Assembly (NCBI GenBank): GCA_900553415.1
Contig: USDH01000123.1
Coordinates: 1 to 5,024, forward strand
Length of the DNA stretch: 5,024 nucleotides
Origin: an uncultured Collinsella sp.
Lineage (GTDB): Bacteria; Actinomycetota; Coriobacteriia; Coriobacteriales; Coriobacteriaceae
Direction: 5' to 3'
The position numbers and the translations under genes are program-made. The notes below the pieces were generated by a model. That model searched no databases. It had not been told where the DNA came from and was given only the letters and a program-made list of their open reading frames with translations. Positions 1 to 5,024 of the stretch are shown here, piece after piece (within the stretch, counting starts at the first letter, position 1; each line of letters starts with the position of its first letter).

Positions 1-2015
1 GGTGTTTTACTATGGCAACATGGAACGGCGTCATCACCAACGCCGGCAACAGCCTGCTCAATGAGTGGGTGAATGAAAAGGCCCTGAATTTCGACAGGGA
101 TGGACGGACCGGCGGCCTGCTGGGCCTTGCCGAGTTCGTTGATCATGGCGCGCACGCGGCCGAATTCCTGGCCGACGAGCACGATGTCGCCGCGATGCAG
201 CGTACCACCCTGAACCAGAATGGACGCGACGGGGCCGCGGCCCTTGTCGAGCTTGGCCTCGAGGACATTGCCGGAGGCAAAGGTGTCCGGGTTAGCCTTG
301 AGCTCGAGCACGTCTGCCTGGAGCAGCACGGTCTCCAGAAGGTCGTCGATACCGATCTTCTGCTTGGCCGAGATGTTTACGAACATGTTCTGTCCGCCCC
401 ACTCCTCGGGGATGACGCCGTACTCGGTGAGCTCCTGACGCACACGGTCGGGGTTGGCGCCGGGCTTATCGATCTTGTTGACGGCAACGACGATGGGAAC
501 GCCGGCGGCCTTGGCGTGGTTGATGGACTCGACCGTCTGGGGCATGACGCCGTCGTCGGCAGCCACGATCAGAATGACGATGTCGGTCACCTTGGCGCCA
601 CGGGCACGCATAGCCGTAAAGGTGGCGTGACCGGGGGTATCGATGAAGGTGATCTTGCGGTCGTTGATCATGACCTGCGAAGCACCGATGGCCTGCGTAA
701 TGCCGCCCGCCTCGCCGGCAGCAACGCCGGTGTGACGGATGGCGTCGAGCAGCGACGTCTTGCCGTGGTCGACGTGACCCATGACGGTGACGACCGGGGC
801 GCGCGGCTTAAGGTCGGCGGGATCGTCGTAGAACGAGAAGGTGTTCTCCTCCTCGGGGGTGATGATCTTGATCTGACGGCCCAGGTCGTCGGCGACGAGC
901 TCGACGAGGTCGTCGGACATGGACTGCGTCATGGTGAGCGGCGTACCCAGCAGGAACAGGCGCTTGATGATGTCGTTGGCCGGAACGTCGAGCGCCTCGG
1001 CAAGCTCCTGGACGGTAACGCCCTGGGAGACCTTGATGGCGTCGAGGTCCTCGGGGTTCACGCCCTGGGCCAGCGCCTCCTCTATCTTGCGCTCCTCCTG
1101 AGCCTTGGCAGCCTCGCGCTCGCGCTTCTCCTTGCGCTTCTTGCGGCGACCGGTGGACTCGCGAGAGGCCTCCTCGACGGCAGCACGAGCCTCCTCGAGC
1201 ACCTTCTCGCGGCTGTACTCCTCGGCCTCGCGAGCCATGCGGCTGTAGTGGTCCTCTTCGTTGTTGTGACCGCCCTTGCGCTTCTTGCCCTTGCCCTGCT
1301 TGTCGGGGTTGGGGAAGTCCATGCCGGCAGCGACGTTGTTGCTGGCGTTGGTGCGATGGCTGTGCGGACGGCTCTCGGAAGCGTTGCGCTCGGAGTTGTT
1401 GTCGGAGGCGTTGCGATCGTTACGACGGCCACCGCGGCGGTCGTTGTTGCCGCCACGACGGTTACCGCGCTCGGCGGCGCGCTCGGCCTTGGCCTTGTCC
1501 TCGGCGTCCTTCTTCTCCTTGAGCACGGTCTCCTGTGCGGCGATCTGGTCGAGCAGCGAACGGAAGCGCGAACCGGAGTCGGAAGCGGGAACGGCGCGGC
1601 GCTGGGCCTCGCGGGCAGCCTCCTCCTTCTCGCGGGCAAGGCGCTCCTGCTCGGCCTTCTTCTTGGCCTCAGCCTCGGCACGGGCAGCCTCCTCGGCAGC
1701 CTGGGCTGCGGCAAACTGGCGGCGTTCCTCCTCGCGTGCCTTCTCGGCGGCGATGCGCTCGCGCTCGGCCTCGGCGGCGCGAGCGGCCTCCTCGGCGGCA
1801 GCTGCCTGCTCCTCGGCCTGCTTGGCGGCCTCGACTTCCTGAGCGCGGGCCTCGATCACCGAGGCGAGCTGCTTGCGGACCATGGCGACATAGGCGTCCT
1901 CCAGGGTGGAGGAAGCGGACTTAGCGGGAATCTTCATATCGGCGAGATGACCCATCAGTTCCTTGGAGGTCATGCCGAACTCTTTGGCCAGGGTGGACAC
2001 ACGGACTTTTGCCAT
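1..2015 (-). CDS. infB: Translation initiation factor IF-2, 3' end missing or replaced
   Basis: IF-2 is the GTPase that brings fMet-tRNA to the 30S subunit and promotes 50S joining. The start is ATG at 2015-2013 (MAKVRVSTLAKEFGM), with an AGGTGA ribosome-binding site six bases upstream. Visible domains: a first IF2_N module (residues ~4-50); an Ala/Glu/Arg/Lys-rich, probably helical or coiled-coil stretch (~55-150); an Arg/Gly/Asn-rich linker (~180-230); a basic KKRK/RKKRK segment (~243-300); a second IF2_N module (~332-382); and the G domain with G1 GHVDHGKT (413-420), G3 DTPGH (459-463), G4 NKID (513-516) and G5 SAK (549-551). Domain II starts near 580 and is recognisable to PVEIQGL (residue 646, position 78). 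Beyond that the frame stays open to the left edge (to residue 671), but the sequence (FIHPLIEQAV...) is not IF-2, where SGVP-AGD is expected. Roughly the last 250 residues, including the C1 and C2 (fMet-tRNA-binding) domains, are not seen. The identity is secure; the sequence left of ~78-97 is probably foreign. Confidence 0.95.
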   Translation of the reverse strand, partial: MAKVRVSTLAKEFGMTSKELMGHLADMKIPAKSASSTLEDAYVAMVRKQLASVIEARAQEVEAAKQAEEQAAAAEEAARAAEAERERIAAEKAREEERRQFAAAQAAEEAARAEAEAKKKAEQERLAREKEEAAREAQRRAVPASDSGSRFRSLLDQIAAQETVLKEKKDAEDKAKAERAAERGNRRGGNNDRRGGRRNDRNASDNNSERNASESRPHSHRTNASNNVAAGMDFPNPDKQGKGKKRKGGHNNEEDHYSRMAREAEEYSREKVLEEARAAVEEASRESTGRRKKRKEKREREAAKAQEERKIEEALAQGVNPEDLDAIKVSQGVTVQELAEALDVPANDIIKRLFLLGTPLTMTQSMSDDLVELVADDLGRQIKIITPEEENTFSFYDDPADLKPRAPVVTVMGHVDHGKTSLLDAIRHTGVAAGEAGGITQAIGASQVMINDRKITFIDTPGHATFTAMRARGAKVTDIVILIVAADDGVMPQTVESINHAKAAGVPIVVAVNKIDKPGANPDRVRQELTEYGVIPEEWGGQNMFVNISAKQKIGIDDLLETVLLQADVLELKANPDTFASGNVLEAKLDKGRGPVASILVQGGTLHRGDIVLVGQEFGRVRAMINELGKAQQAAGPSIPVEIQGLFIHPLIEQAVAGVGDDAVPCCHSKT
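12..97 (+). CDS. Possible N-terminus of a phage tail-fibre-like protein (fragment)
   Basis: The plus strand reads ATG at 12 and then MATWNGVITNAGNSLLNEW, followed by VNEKALNFD. The first four bases of the window (GGTG) lie seven bases before this ATG, as the tail of a Shine-Dalgarno would. The pattern (short hydrophobic start, ITxxGxxLL, then a short segment ending LxF) resembles the N-termini of tail-fibre or tail-collar proteins of phages of Gram-positive bacteria, recalled from family knowledge and not searched. From about position 97 the same frame only mirrors infB codons, so the true gene would stop or be cut here; its long open continuation to 2054 is an antisense artefact. It is evidently joined to infB in opposite orientation. 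Alternatively it is meaningless sequence at a contig end. Confidence 0.35.
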
Positions 2016-2021
2016 ATGACT

Positions 2022-2027
2022 TCACCT
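2022..2027 (-). promoter_or_regulatory. infB ribosome-binding site
   Basis: On the minus strand AGGTGA lies six bases before the infB ATG. It supports the start at 2015 and shows that infB is translated independently of nusA, which ends 91 bases upstream. Confidence 0.7.
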
Positions 2028-2036
2028 ACCCTTTCT

Positions 2037-2051
2037 GGCACCTTGGGTGCC
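2037..2051 (-). other. Small hairpin in front of the infB ribosome-binding site
   Basis: The minus strand reads GGCACC-CAA-GGTGCC, a perfect 6-bp stem with a 3-base loop, ending nine bases before the infB AGGTGA. There is no U-tract. It may set the 5' boundary of the infB translation initiation region or act in mRNA stability; the sequence shows no more than the structure. Confidence 0.45.
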
Positions 2052-2075
2052 TAGAGACTGAACGAGCGTGGGAGA

Positions 2076-2098
2076 CGCGCCGGGACCCGCCCGGCGCG
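2076..2098 (-). other. GC-rich hairpin in the nusA-infB gap
   Basis: A perfect 9-bp all-GC stem (CGCGCCGGG at 2076-2084 pairing with CCCGGCGCG at 2090-2098) closes a 5-base loop. It starts eight bases after the nusA stop codon. The bases following it on the minus strand (TCTCCCACGCT) are not a U-tract, so it is not a classic intrinsic terminator. It could be an mRNA 3'-end stabiliser, an RNase processing site or a pause site between nusA and infB. Both strands pair equally well, so direction is assigned only from the operon. Confidence 0.6.
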
Positions 2099-2106
2099 AC
2101 CGCGCG

Positions 2107-3354
2107 CTAGATCAGGTCCTCCGCATCATCGAAGGCGTCGGTGTCGTGGACACCGCAGAAACGGGAGCCGGGACGAGCCTGGTTGCGGCACTGGACGCCG
2201 TCCTCGGACACGTACTCGCAGCGGCGGACGTCCTCGTCCTCCTCGTCACCGATCAGGTCGGCGGCGGACTCCTCGTGAACGGGAACGTTCTTGAGGATAT
2301 CGGCGGCAAGCGTCTCGGACTTGATGTCGATGTGCCAGCCGGTCAGGCGCGCGGCGAGGCGGGCGTTCTGGCCCTCCTTGCCGATGGCGAGGGACAGCTG
2401 GTCGTCGGGCACGATGACGCCGGCGTAGGCCTTCTCCTCGTCGATGAGGACGCGGGTGACCTTAGCGGGCGACAGGGCGTTGGCGACGTAGACGGCAGGA
2501 TCGGCATCCCACAGGATGACGTCGACGCGCTCGCCACGGAGCTCGCCCACGACAGCGCGAACACGGCTGCCCTTGGGGCCGACGCAGGCGCCCACGGGAT
2601 CCAGACGGTCGTCGAGCGAGTGGACGGCGACCTTGGAGCGCTGGCCGGGCTCGCGCGCGATCGACTTGATCTGGACGGTGCCTTCATAGATCTCGGGCAC
2701 CTCCTGCTCAAACAGACGACGCATGAGCTCGGGGTGGGTGCGGGAGATGACAATCGGCGGACGGCTGTGCTCGCCACGAACCGGCTGCAGGTTGGAGTTG
2801 GGGTCGCGAACGTCGATGATCACGGCCTTGATGTGCTGGTTGTGCAGGTAGCGCTCGCCCATCGGGCGCTCGTTGCGCTCGTTCTCGTAACGGCGCTGAT
2901 CGAAGTGCGGAAGCTCGGCCTCGACGCCCTCGCGGATCTTGACGATCGTGAAGTCGGGCGTGGACTGCAGCACGGTGCCGCTGATGAGGTCACCGATGCG
3001 GCCGGAGAACTCCTCGTAGATCTGCTCGCGGGCGGAGTTACGCACGATGGCGTTGATCTCTGCCTTGGCGTGCTGGGCGGCGATGCGGCTCGTGTTCTTG
3101 GGGGTGACGTCGATCTCCTCGAACTCGGTGAAGTTGCCCTCCTCGTCCATGGAATCGTCGATCGGCTCTAGGCGGTAGACGTAGATCTTGCCGGTGGTGC
3201 GGTCGATGGTCACCTTGGCGCCCCACTCAAGATGCAGGATCTCGGCATAGCTCTTGGCGAGCGACTGCTCCAGGCGGTCGATCAGGTAGAGCTGGTCGAT
3301 GTGCTTCTCCTGGCAAAGCTCCATCAGGGCGGACATCATGTCGGATGCTGCCAT
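2107..3354 (-). CDS. nusA: Transcription termination/antitermination factor NusA
   Basis: This 415-residue protein binds RNA polymerase near the RNA exit channel and modulates pausing, intrinsic termination and antitermination. The order is: NusA N-terminal RNAP-binding domain (~1-125), S1 domain (~125-205), the signature SRTHPELMRRLFEQEVPEI (204-222), KH1 with GACVGPKGSRV (255-265), and KH2 with AIGKEGQNARLAARLTGW (323-340). As in other Gram-positives there are no C-terminal acidic repeats. Instead it has an acidic linker (~360-376) and a Cys/His tail with C379, C389, C400 and H403, which looks like a small zinc-binding element and makes it ~40 residues longer than the ~370 aa typical of Bacillus-type NusA. 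ATG at 3354 follows the rimP stop after a single base, with AAGGAAGG inside the end of rimP eight bases upstream, implying translational coupling. The final residues are acidic (DDAEDLI). Confidence 0.97.
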   Translation of the reverse strand: MAASDMMSALMELCQEKHIDQLYLIDRLEQSLAKSYAEILHLEWGAKVTIDRTTGKIYVYRLEPIDDSMDEEGNFTEFEEIDVTPKNTSRIAAQHAKAEINAIVRNSAREQIYEEFSGRIGDLISGTVLQSTPDFTIVKIREGVEAELPHFDQRRYENERNERPMGERYLHNQHIKAVIIDVRDPNSNLQPVRGEHSRPPIVISRTHPELMRRLFEQEVPEIYEGTVQIKSIAREPGQRSKVAVHSLDDRLDPVGACVGPKGSRVRAVVGELRGERVDVILWDADPAVYVANALSPAKVTRVLIDEEKAYAGVIVPDDQLSLAIGKEGQNARLAARLTGWHIDIKSETLAADILKNVPVHEESAADLIGDEEDEDVRRCEYVSEDGVQCRNQARPGSRFCGVHDTDAFDDAEDLI

Positions 3355-3355
3355 G

Positions 3356-3850
3356 TTACTTTCCTTCCTTCGCGGGCTTGAAGTCGTAGGTGGGCTTCAA
3401 CTTGCACTTTTTAACATCAGAGAAATCGAGGGTAACGGACTCGCCGTCCTCGAGCTCGAGGGTCACGTCGGTCTCGGTCGCAGCGGCAATCTTGCCGGCG
3501 TACTTGCGACGGCCCTCAGTGGCGGTGGAGGTGAGCTCACAGTTCTCGCCCACAAAGCGGGCAAAGTCACTCGGGCGGCGCAGCGGGCGCGCCATACCCG
3601 GGCTCGACACCTCGAGCGTATAGCTCGAAGAGATGGGGTCGAGCTCCTCAATCACATCGCCGACCCACTTGGTGTTGGCCGTGACGTCGTTGAGAGACAG
3701 GCTCTGACCCTCGGCACCCTCGATACGCACGCGCACGCAGGGGGCCTTGGTGGCGCCCACGAGCTCGACGTCGACGATGTCGACATCGTGCTGGGGAGCG
3801 ACGGCCTCGAGCGCGTCGATGATCGCCTGCTCGGTCTTGGTCTTGACCAT
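3356..3850 (-). CDS. rimP: Ribosome maturation factor RimP
   Basis: RimP assists assembly of the 30S subunit, acting early on head-domain proteins around S12 and S19. This is a 164-residue protein, close to the family's usual ~150-170. The N-terminal alpha/beta domain covers ~1-80 with the conserved central acidic DVDIVDVEL (22-30). The hallmark LEVSSPGMARPLRRPSDFARFVG spans 79-101, and the C-terminal SH3-like domain covers ~102-152 with KYAGKI, VTLELEDGE and DFSDVKKCKLKP. The frame stays open upstream (possible ATG at 4003), but the chosen ATG at 3850 has GGAGGT six bases before it. The upstream extension would run through the promoter and terminator-like hairpin and shows no family similarity. 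It is the first gene of the operon and almost abuts nusA. Confidence 0.95.
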   Translation of the reverse strand: MVKTKTEQAIIDALEAVAPQHDVDIVDVELVGATKAPCVRVRIEGAEGQSLSLNDVTANTKWVGDVIEELDPISSSYTLEVSSPGMARPLRRPSDFARFVGENCELTSTATEGRRKYAGKIAAATETDVTLELEDGESVTLDFSDVKKCKLKPTYDFKPAKEGK

Positions 3851-3856
3851 TGCGGC

Positions 3857-3862
3857 ACCTCC
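3857..3862 (-). promoter_or_regulatory. rimP ribosome-binding site
   Basis: GGAGGT on the minus strand, six bases before the ATG at 3850, is a near-ideal Shine-Dalgarno and decides the rimP start against the longer in-frame ATGs (3868 and 4003). It lies only eight bases downstream of the U-tract of the leader hairpin. Confidence 0.85.
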
Positions 3863-3870
3863 ATCCATAC

Positions 3871-3903
3871 AAAAAAGAAGCGGGGCCGAAACCCCACTTC
3901 TTT
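3871..3903 (-). terminator. Leader terminator/attenuator hairpin upstream of rimP
   Basis: On the minus strand a 9-bp stem GAAGTGGGG / CCCCGCTTC (3892-3900 with 3877-3885), with one G-U wobble, closes a six-base loop TTTCGG and is followed by TTTTTT (3871-3876). The flanking AAA/TTT can lengthen the stem to 12 bp. In plus-strand RNA the wobble pair becomes a C-A mismatch, so the structure favours minus-strand transcripts. It is a well-formed intrinsic terminator, yet it lies between the predicted promoter and the rimP ribosome-binding site and not after a gene. Because leuS already has its own terminator, this one most likely attenuates the rimP-nusA-infB operon. I see no clear antiterminator partner. 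Confidence 0.75.
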
Positions 3904-3928
3904 CAATTACAACTTCATTTGCAAGCAA

Positions 3929-3957
3929 ACTATACCAATAGCTGCGGAAACGCGCAA
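3929..3957 (-). promoter_or_regulatory. Predicted SigA-type promoter of the rimP-nusA-infB operon
   Basis: The minus strand has -35 TTGCGC (3952-3957), an exact 17-bp spacer and -10 TATAGT (3929-3934), preceded by TGG giving an extended -10. Five of six -10 bases match the consensus. Transcription would start near 3922, giving a leader of about 72 bases that contains the terminator-like hairpin. The element sits in the locally AT-richer intergenic stretch. Confidence 0.75.
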
Positions 3958-4040
3958 GCACAGTACGAATCTGCAGGTCAGCGTGCGCACAGCTTCTCCA
4001 CAAGAATAGAACAATTGACCGCAGGCGCTTTGGACAGACA
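3958..4040. other. Intergenic stretch between leuS terminator and operon promoter
   Basis: About 80 bases upstream of the predicted promoter with no coding potential that I can support. It contains an 8-bp palindrome GTGCGCAC (3983-3990), a PstI-type CTGCAG (3971-3976), and on the minus strand TGTGGAGAA, one base off a DnaA-box consensus. None is repeated or spaced in a way that identifies an operator. Confidence 0.4.
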
Positions 4041-4076
4041 AAACAAAACGGGGGGGCAACCCAGCCGGATCGCCCC
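4041..4076 (-). terminator. Intrinsic terminator of leuS
   Basis: The minus strand forms GGGGCGATCC-GGCT-GGGTTGCCCC, a 10-bp stem with two G-U wobbles and a 4-base loop (4053-4076), followed after CCC by GTTTTGTTTT (down to 4041). It begins 33 bases after the leuS stop codon. The wobbles are mismatches on the plus strand, supporting the minus direction. The extra C residues between stem and U-rich tract make it slightly imperfect. Confidence 0.75.
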
Positions 4077-4109
4077 TCGTCGTTTATGCGTCAGCTATGC
4101 GTGCAGCGT

Positions 4110-5024
4110 TTACTTGACCACCAGGTTGACCAGCTTGCCGGGCACGCAGATGGCCTTGACAACCGTCTTGCCCTCAAGCCACTTGGCAACGGCTTCCTCG
4201 GCGGCAGCCTGCATCTCCTCGTTGGAGGCATCGCGGGCAACGTCGACGCGACCGCGGACCTTGCCGAGCACCTGGACCACGATCTGCACCGTGTCCTCAA
4301 CGGACTCGGCCAGGTCGAACTCGGGCCAGGCGGCGGTGTAGGCATTGCCCTCGCAGCCGAGGGCCTCGTGCCACAGCTCGTCGGCCCAGAACGGGCAGAT
4401 GGGGGCAAGGACGCTCACGATATCCTTAGCCACGCCGTAGCACAGCGCCTTGTCGCGGTCAGTGCCCTCAGTGGCGTTGAGGTAGGCGCTCGCCGCGTTA
4501 ACGAGCTCCATGACGGCCGAGATGGCGGTGTTGAACTGGCCGCGGTCGAAGTCCTCGGTGCACTTGGCGATGGTACGGTGACGCTCGCGATAGAGCTTCA
4601 TCGCAACCTCGTCGAGCGCGGACTTGTCGAAGGCCACGTTGGCGTCGCCGGACTGGACGAGCTGCCACACGATACGCCAGGCGCGCTTGATGAAGCGGTT
4701 GGCGCCCTCAACAGCCTTGGGATCCCAGTCGAAGTCCTTCTCGGGCGGGGCGATAAACAGGATCGCCAAACGCATGGTGTCGGCGCCGTAGGGCTCGATG
4801 ACCGAGCTCGGGGGCACGACATTGCCCTTTGACTTGGACATGGTGTCGCCGTTCTCGTCCTTGACCATGCCCTGGCACAGCAGGTTGGTGAAGGGCTCGT
4901 CGAAGCTGAGCATGCCCTCGTCACGCAGCACCTTCGTGAAGAAGCGGCTGTAGAGCAGGTGCAGAATGGCGTGCTCGATGCCGCCGATGTACTGGTCGAC
5001 GGGCATCCAGGCGTTGGCCTTGGC
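4110..5024 (-). CDS. leuS: Leucyl-tRNA synthetase, C-terminal part
   Basis: This cytoplasmic class I synthetase charges tRNA-Leu with leucine. Only the last 304 codons are in the window; the catalytic HIGH motif and the editing domain lie beyond the right edge. Visible parts, numbered from the edge: PVDQYIGGIEHA-LHLLY-RFF (8-29), a hallmark of bacterial LeuRS; the KMSKS-loop, here TMSKSKGNVV (61-70), with threonine in place of the first lysine; EPYGADTMRL (77-86); the helical anticodon-binding-type domain (~100-226) with AWRIVW and PICPFWADELW; and the small C-terminal tRNA-binding domain (~245-304) with VQVLGKVRGRVDV and the typical ending EGKTVVKAICVPGKLVNLVVK. The gene ends TAA at 4112-4110 and has its own terminator, so it is probably a separate transcription unit from rimP-nusA-infB despite the shared orientation. 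Confidence 0.97.
   Translation of the reverse strand, partial: AKANAWMPVDQYIGGIEHAILHLLYSRFFTKVLRDEGMLSFDEPFTNLLCQGMVKDENGDTMSKSKGNVVPPSSVIEPYGADTMRLAILFIAPPEKDFDWDPKAVEGANRFIKRAWRIVWQLVQSGDANVAFDKSALDEVAMKLYRERHRTIAKCTEDFDRGQFNTAISAVMELVNAASAYLNATEGTDRDKALCYGVAKDIVSVLAPICPFWADELWHEALGCEGNAYTAAWPEFDLAESVEDTVQIVVQVLGKVRGRVDVARDASNEEMQAAAEEAVAKWLEGKTVVKAICVPGKLVNLVVK

Noticed and set aside
1600..1860. Repetitive GCC/GAG-rich sequence in infB, as a possible DNA repeat
   Set aside because: It reflects the Ala/Glu-rich helical segment of IF-2; there is no regular repeat unit at the DNA level.
12..2054. A 680-codon open frame on the plus strand running opposite infB
   Set aside because: It is codon-aligned with infB on the other strand, and its low-complexity Leu/Gly/Val/Ala protein is what GC-rich IF-2 codons give when complemented. 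Only its first ~28 codons, outside recognisable infB, look independent.
2068..3171. A 367-codon open frame on the plus strand opposite nusA
   Set aside because: It mirrors nusA codons, has no ribosome-binding site or family resemblance, and nusA on the minus strand is unmistakable.
3907..3918. A three-codon leader ORF (ATG-AAG-TTG-TAA) on the minus strand in the rimP leader
   Set aside because: It has no Shine-Dalgarno and no regulatory codon run, and so short a frame is expected by chance.
3851..4003. N-terminal extension of rimP to an ATG at 4003
   Set aside because: It would translate the promoter and terminator hairpin, shows no RimP similarity, and ignores the strong GGAGGT site before the ATG at 3850.
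3996..4004. A near DnaA box (TGTGGAGAA on the minus strand)
   Set aside because: It is a single copy with one mismatch, with no origin genes or AT-rich unwinding region nearby.
4014..4042. A plus-strand TTGACC that could serve as a -35
   Set aside because: No acceptable -10 lies at the proper distance, and transcription would only run antisense into leuS.

Overview
The window is a GC-rich stretch of bacterial chromosome in which every recognised housekeeping gene lies on the minus strand. The gene set and protein styles (a Gram-positive-type NusA without C-terminal acidic repeats, and an IF-2 with a long Ala/Glu/Lys- and Arg/Gly/Asn-rich N-terminal region) suggest a high-GC Gram-positive. 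A gut Coriobacteriia such as Collinsella or a relative is my best guess, but this is an impression from composition and protein style, not a search result.

In the direction of transcription (high to low coordinates) the layout is as follows. (1) The C-terminal 304 codons of leuS (leucyl-tRNA synthetase) end at 4110 and are followed by a good intrinsic terminator at 4041-4076. (2) An intergenic region carries a strong SigA-type promoter (-35 TTGCGC, 17-bp spacer, extended -10 TGG-TATAGT, 3929-3957). (3) A second terminator-like hairpin with a U-tract (3871-3903) lies inside the short leader of the next operon, directly in front of the rimP ribosome-binding site. (4) rimP (30S maturation) and nusA (transcription elongation/termination factor) are separated by one base. 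(5) A 91-bp nusA-infB gap holds two hairpins. (6) infB (translation initiation factor IF-2) runs towards the left edge. This is the classic rimP-nusA-infB transcription/translation operon, but ylxR, usual between nusA and infB in Gram-positives, is absent. NusA instead carries a C-terminal Cys/His tail that looks zinc-binding.

Two observations deserve attention. First, the leader hairpin leaves no room for a promoter between it and rimP, so operon transcripts must read through it. This fits attenuation, possibly feedback by NusA itself. Second, infB is a convincing IF-2 only down to about position 78. After residue 646 no reading frame continues IF-2, and the leftmost ~80-97 bases read on the plus strand like a ribosome-binding site and the N-terminus of a phage tail-fibre-type protein. 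Because the lost part of IF-2 is essential, a chimeric assembly junction is the likeliest explanation, with a real insertion or rearrangement as the exciting alternative.

Apart from these points the window is ordinary core genome. I do not see a new defence, mobile or biosynthetic system in it.
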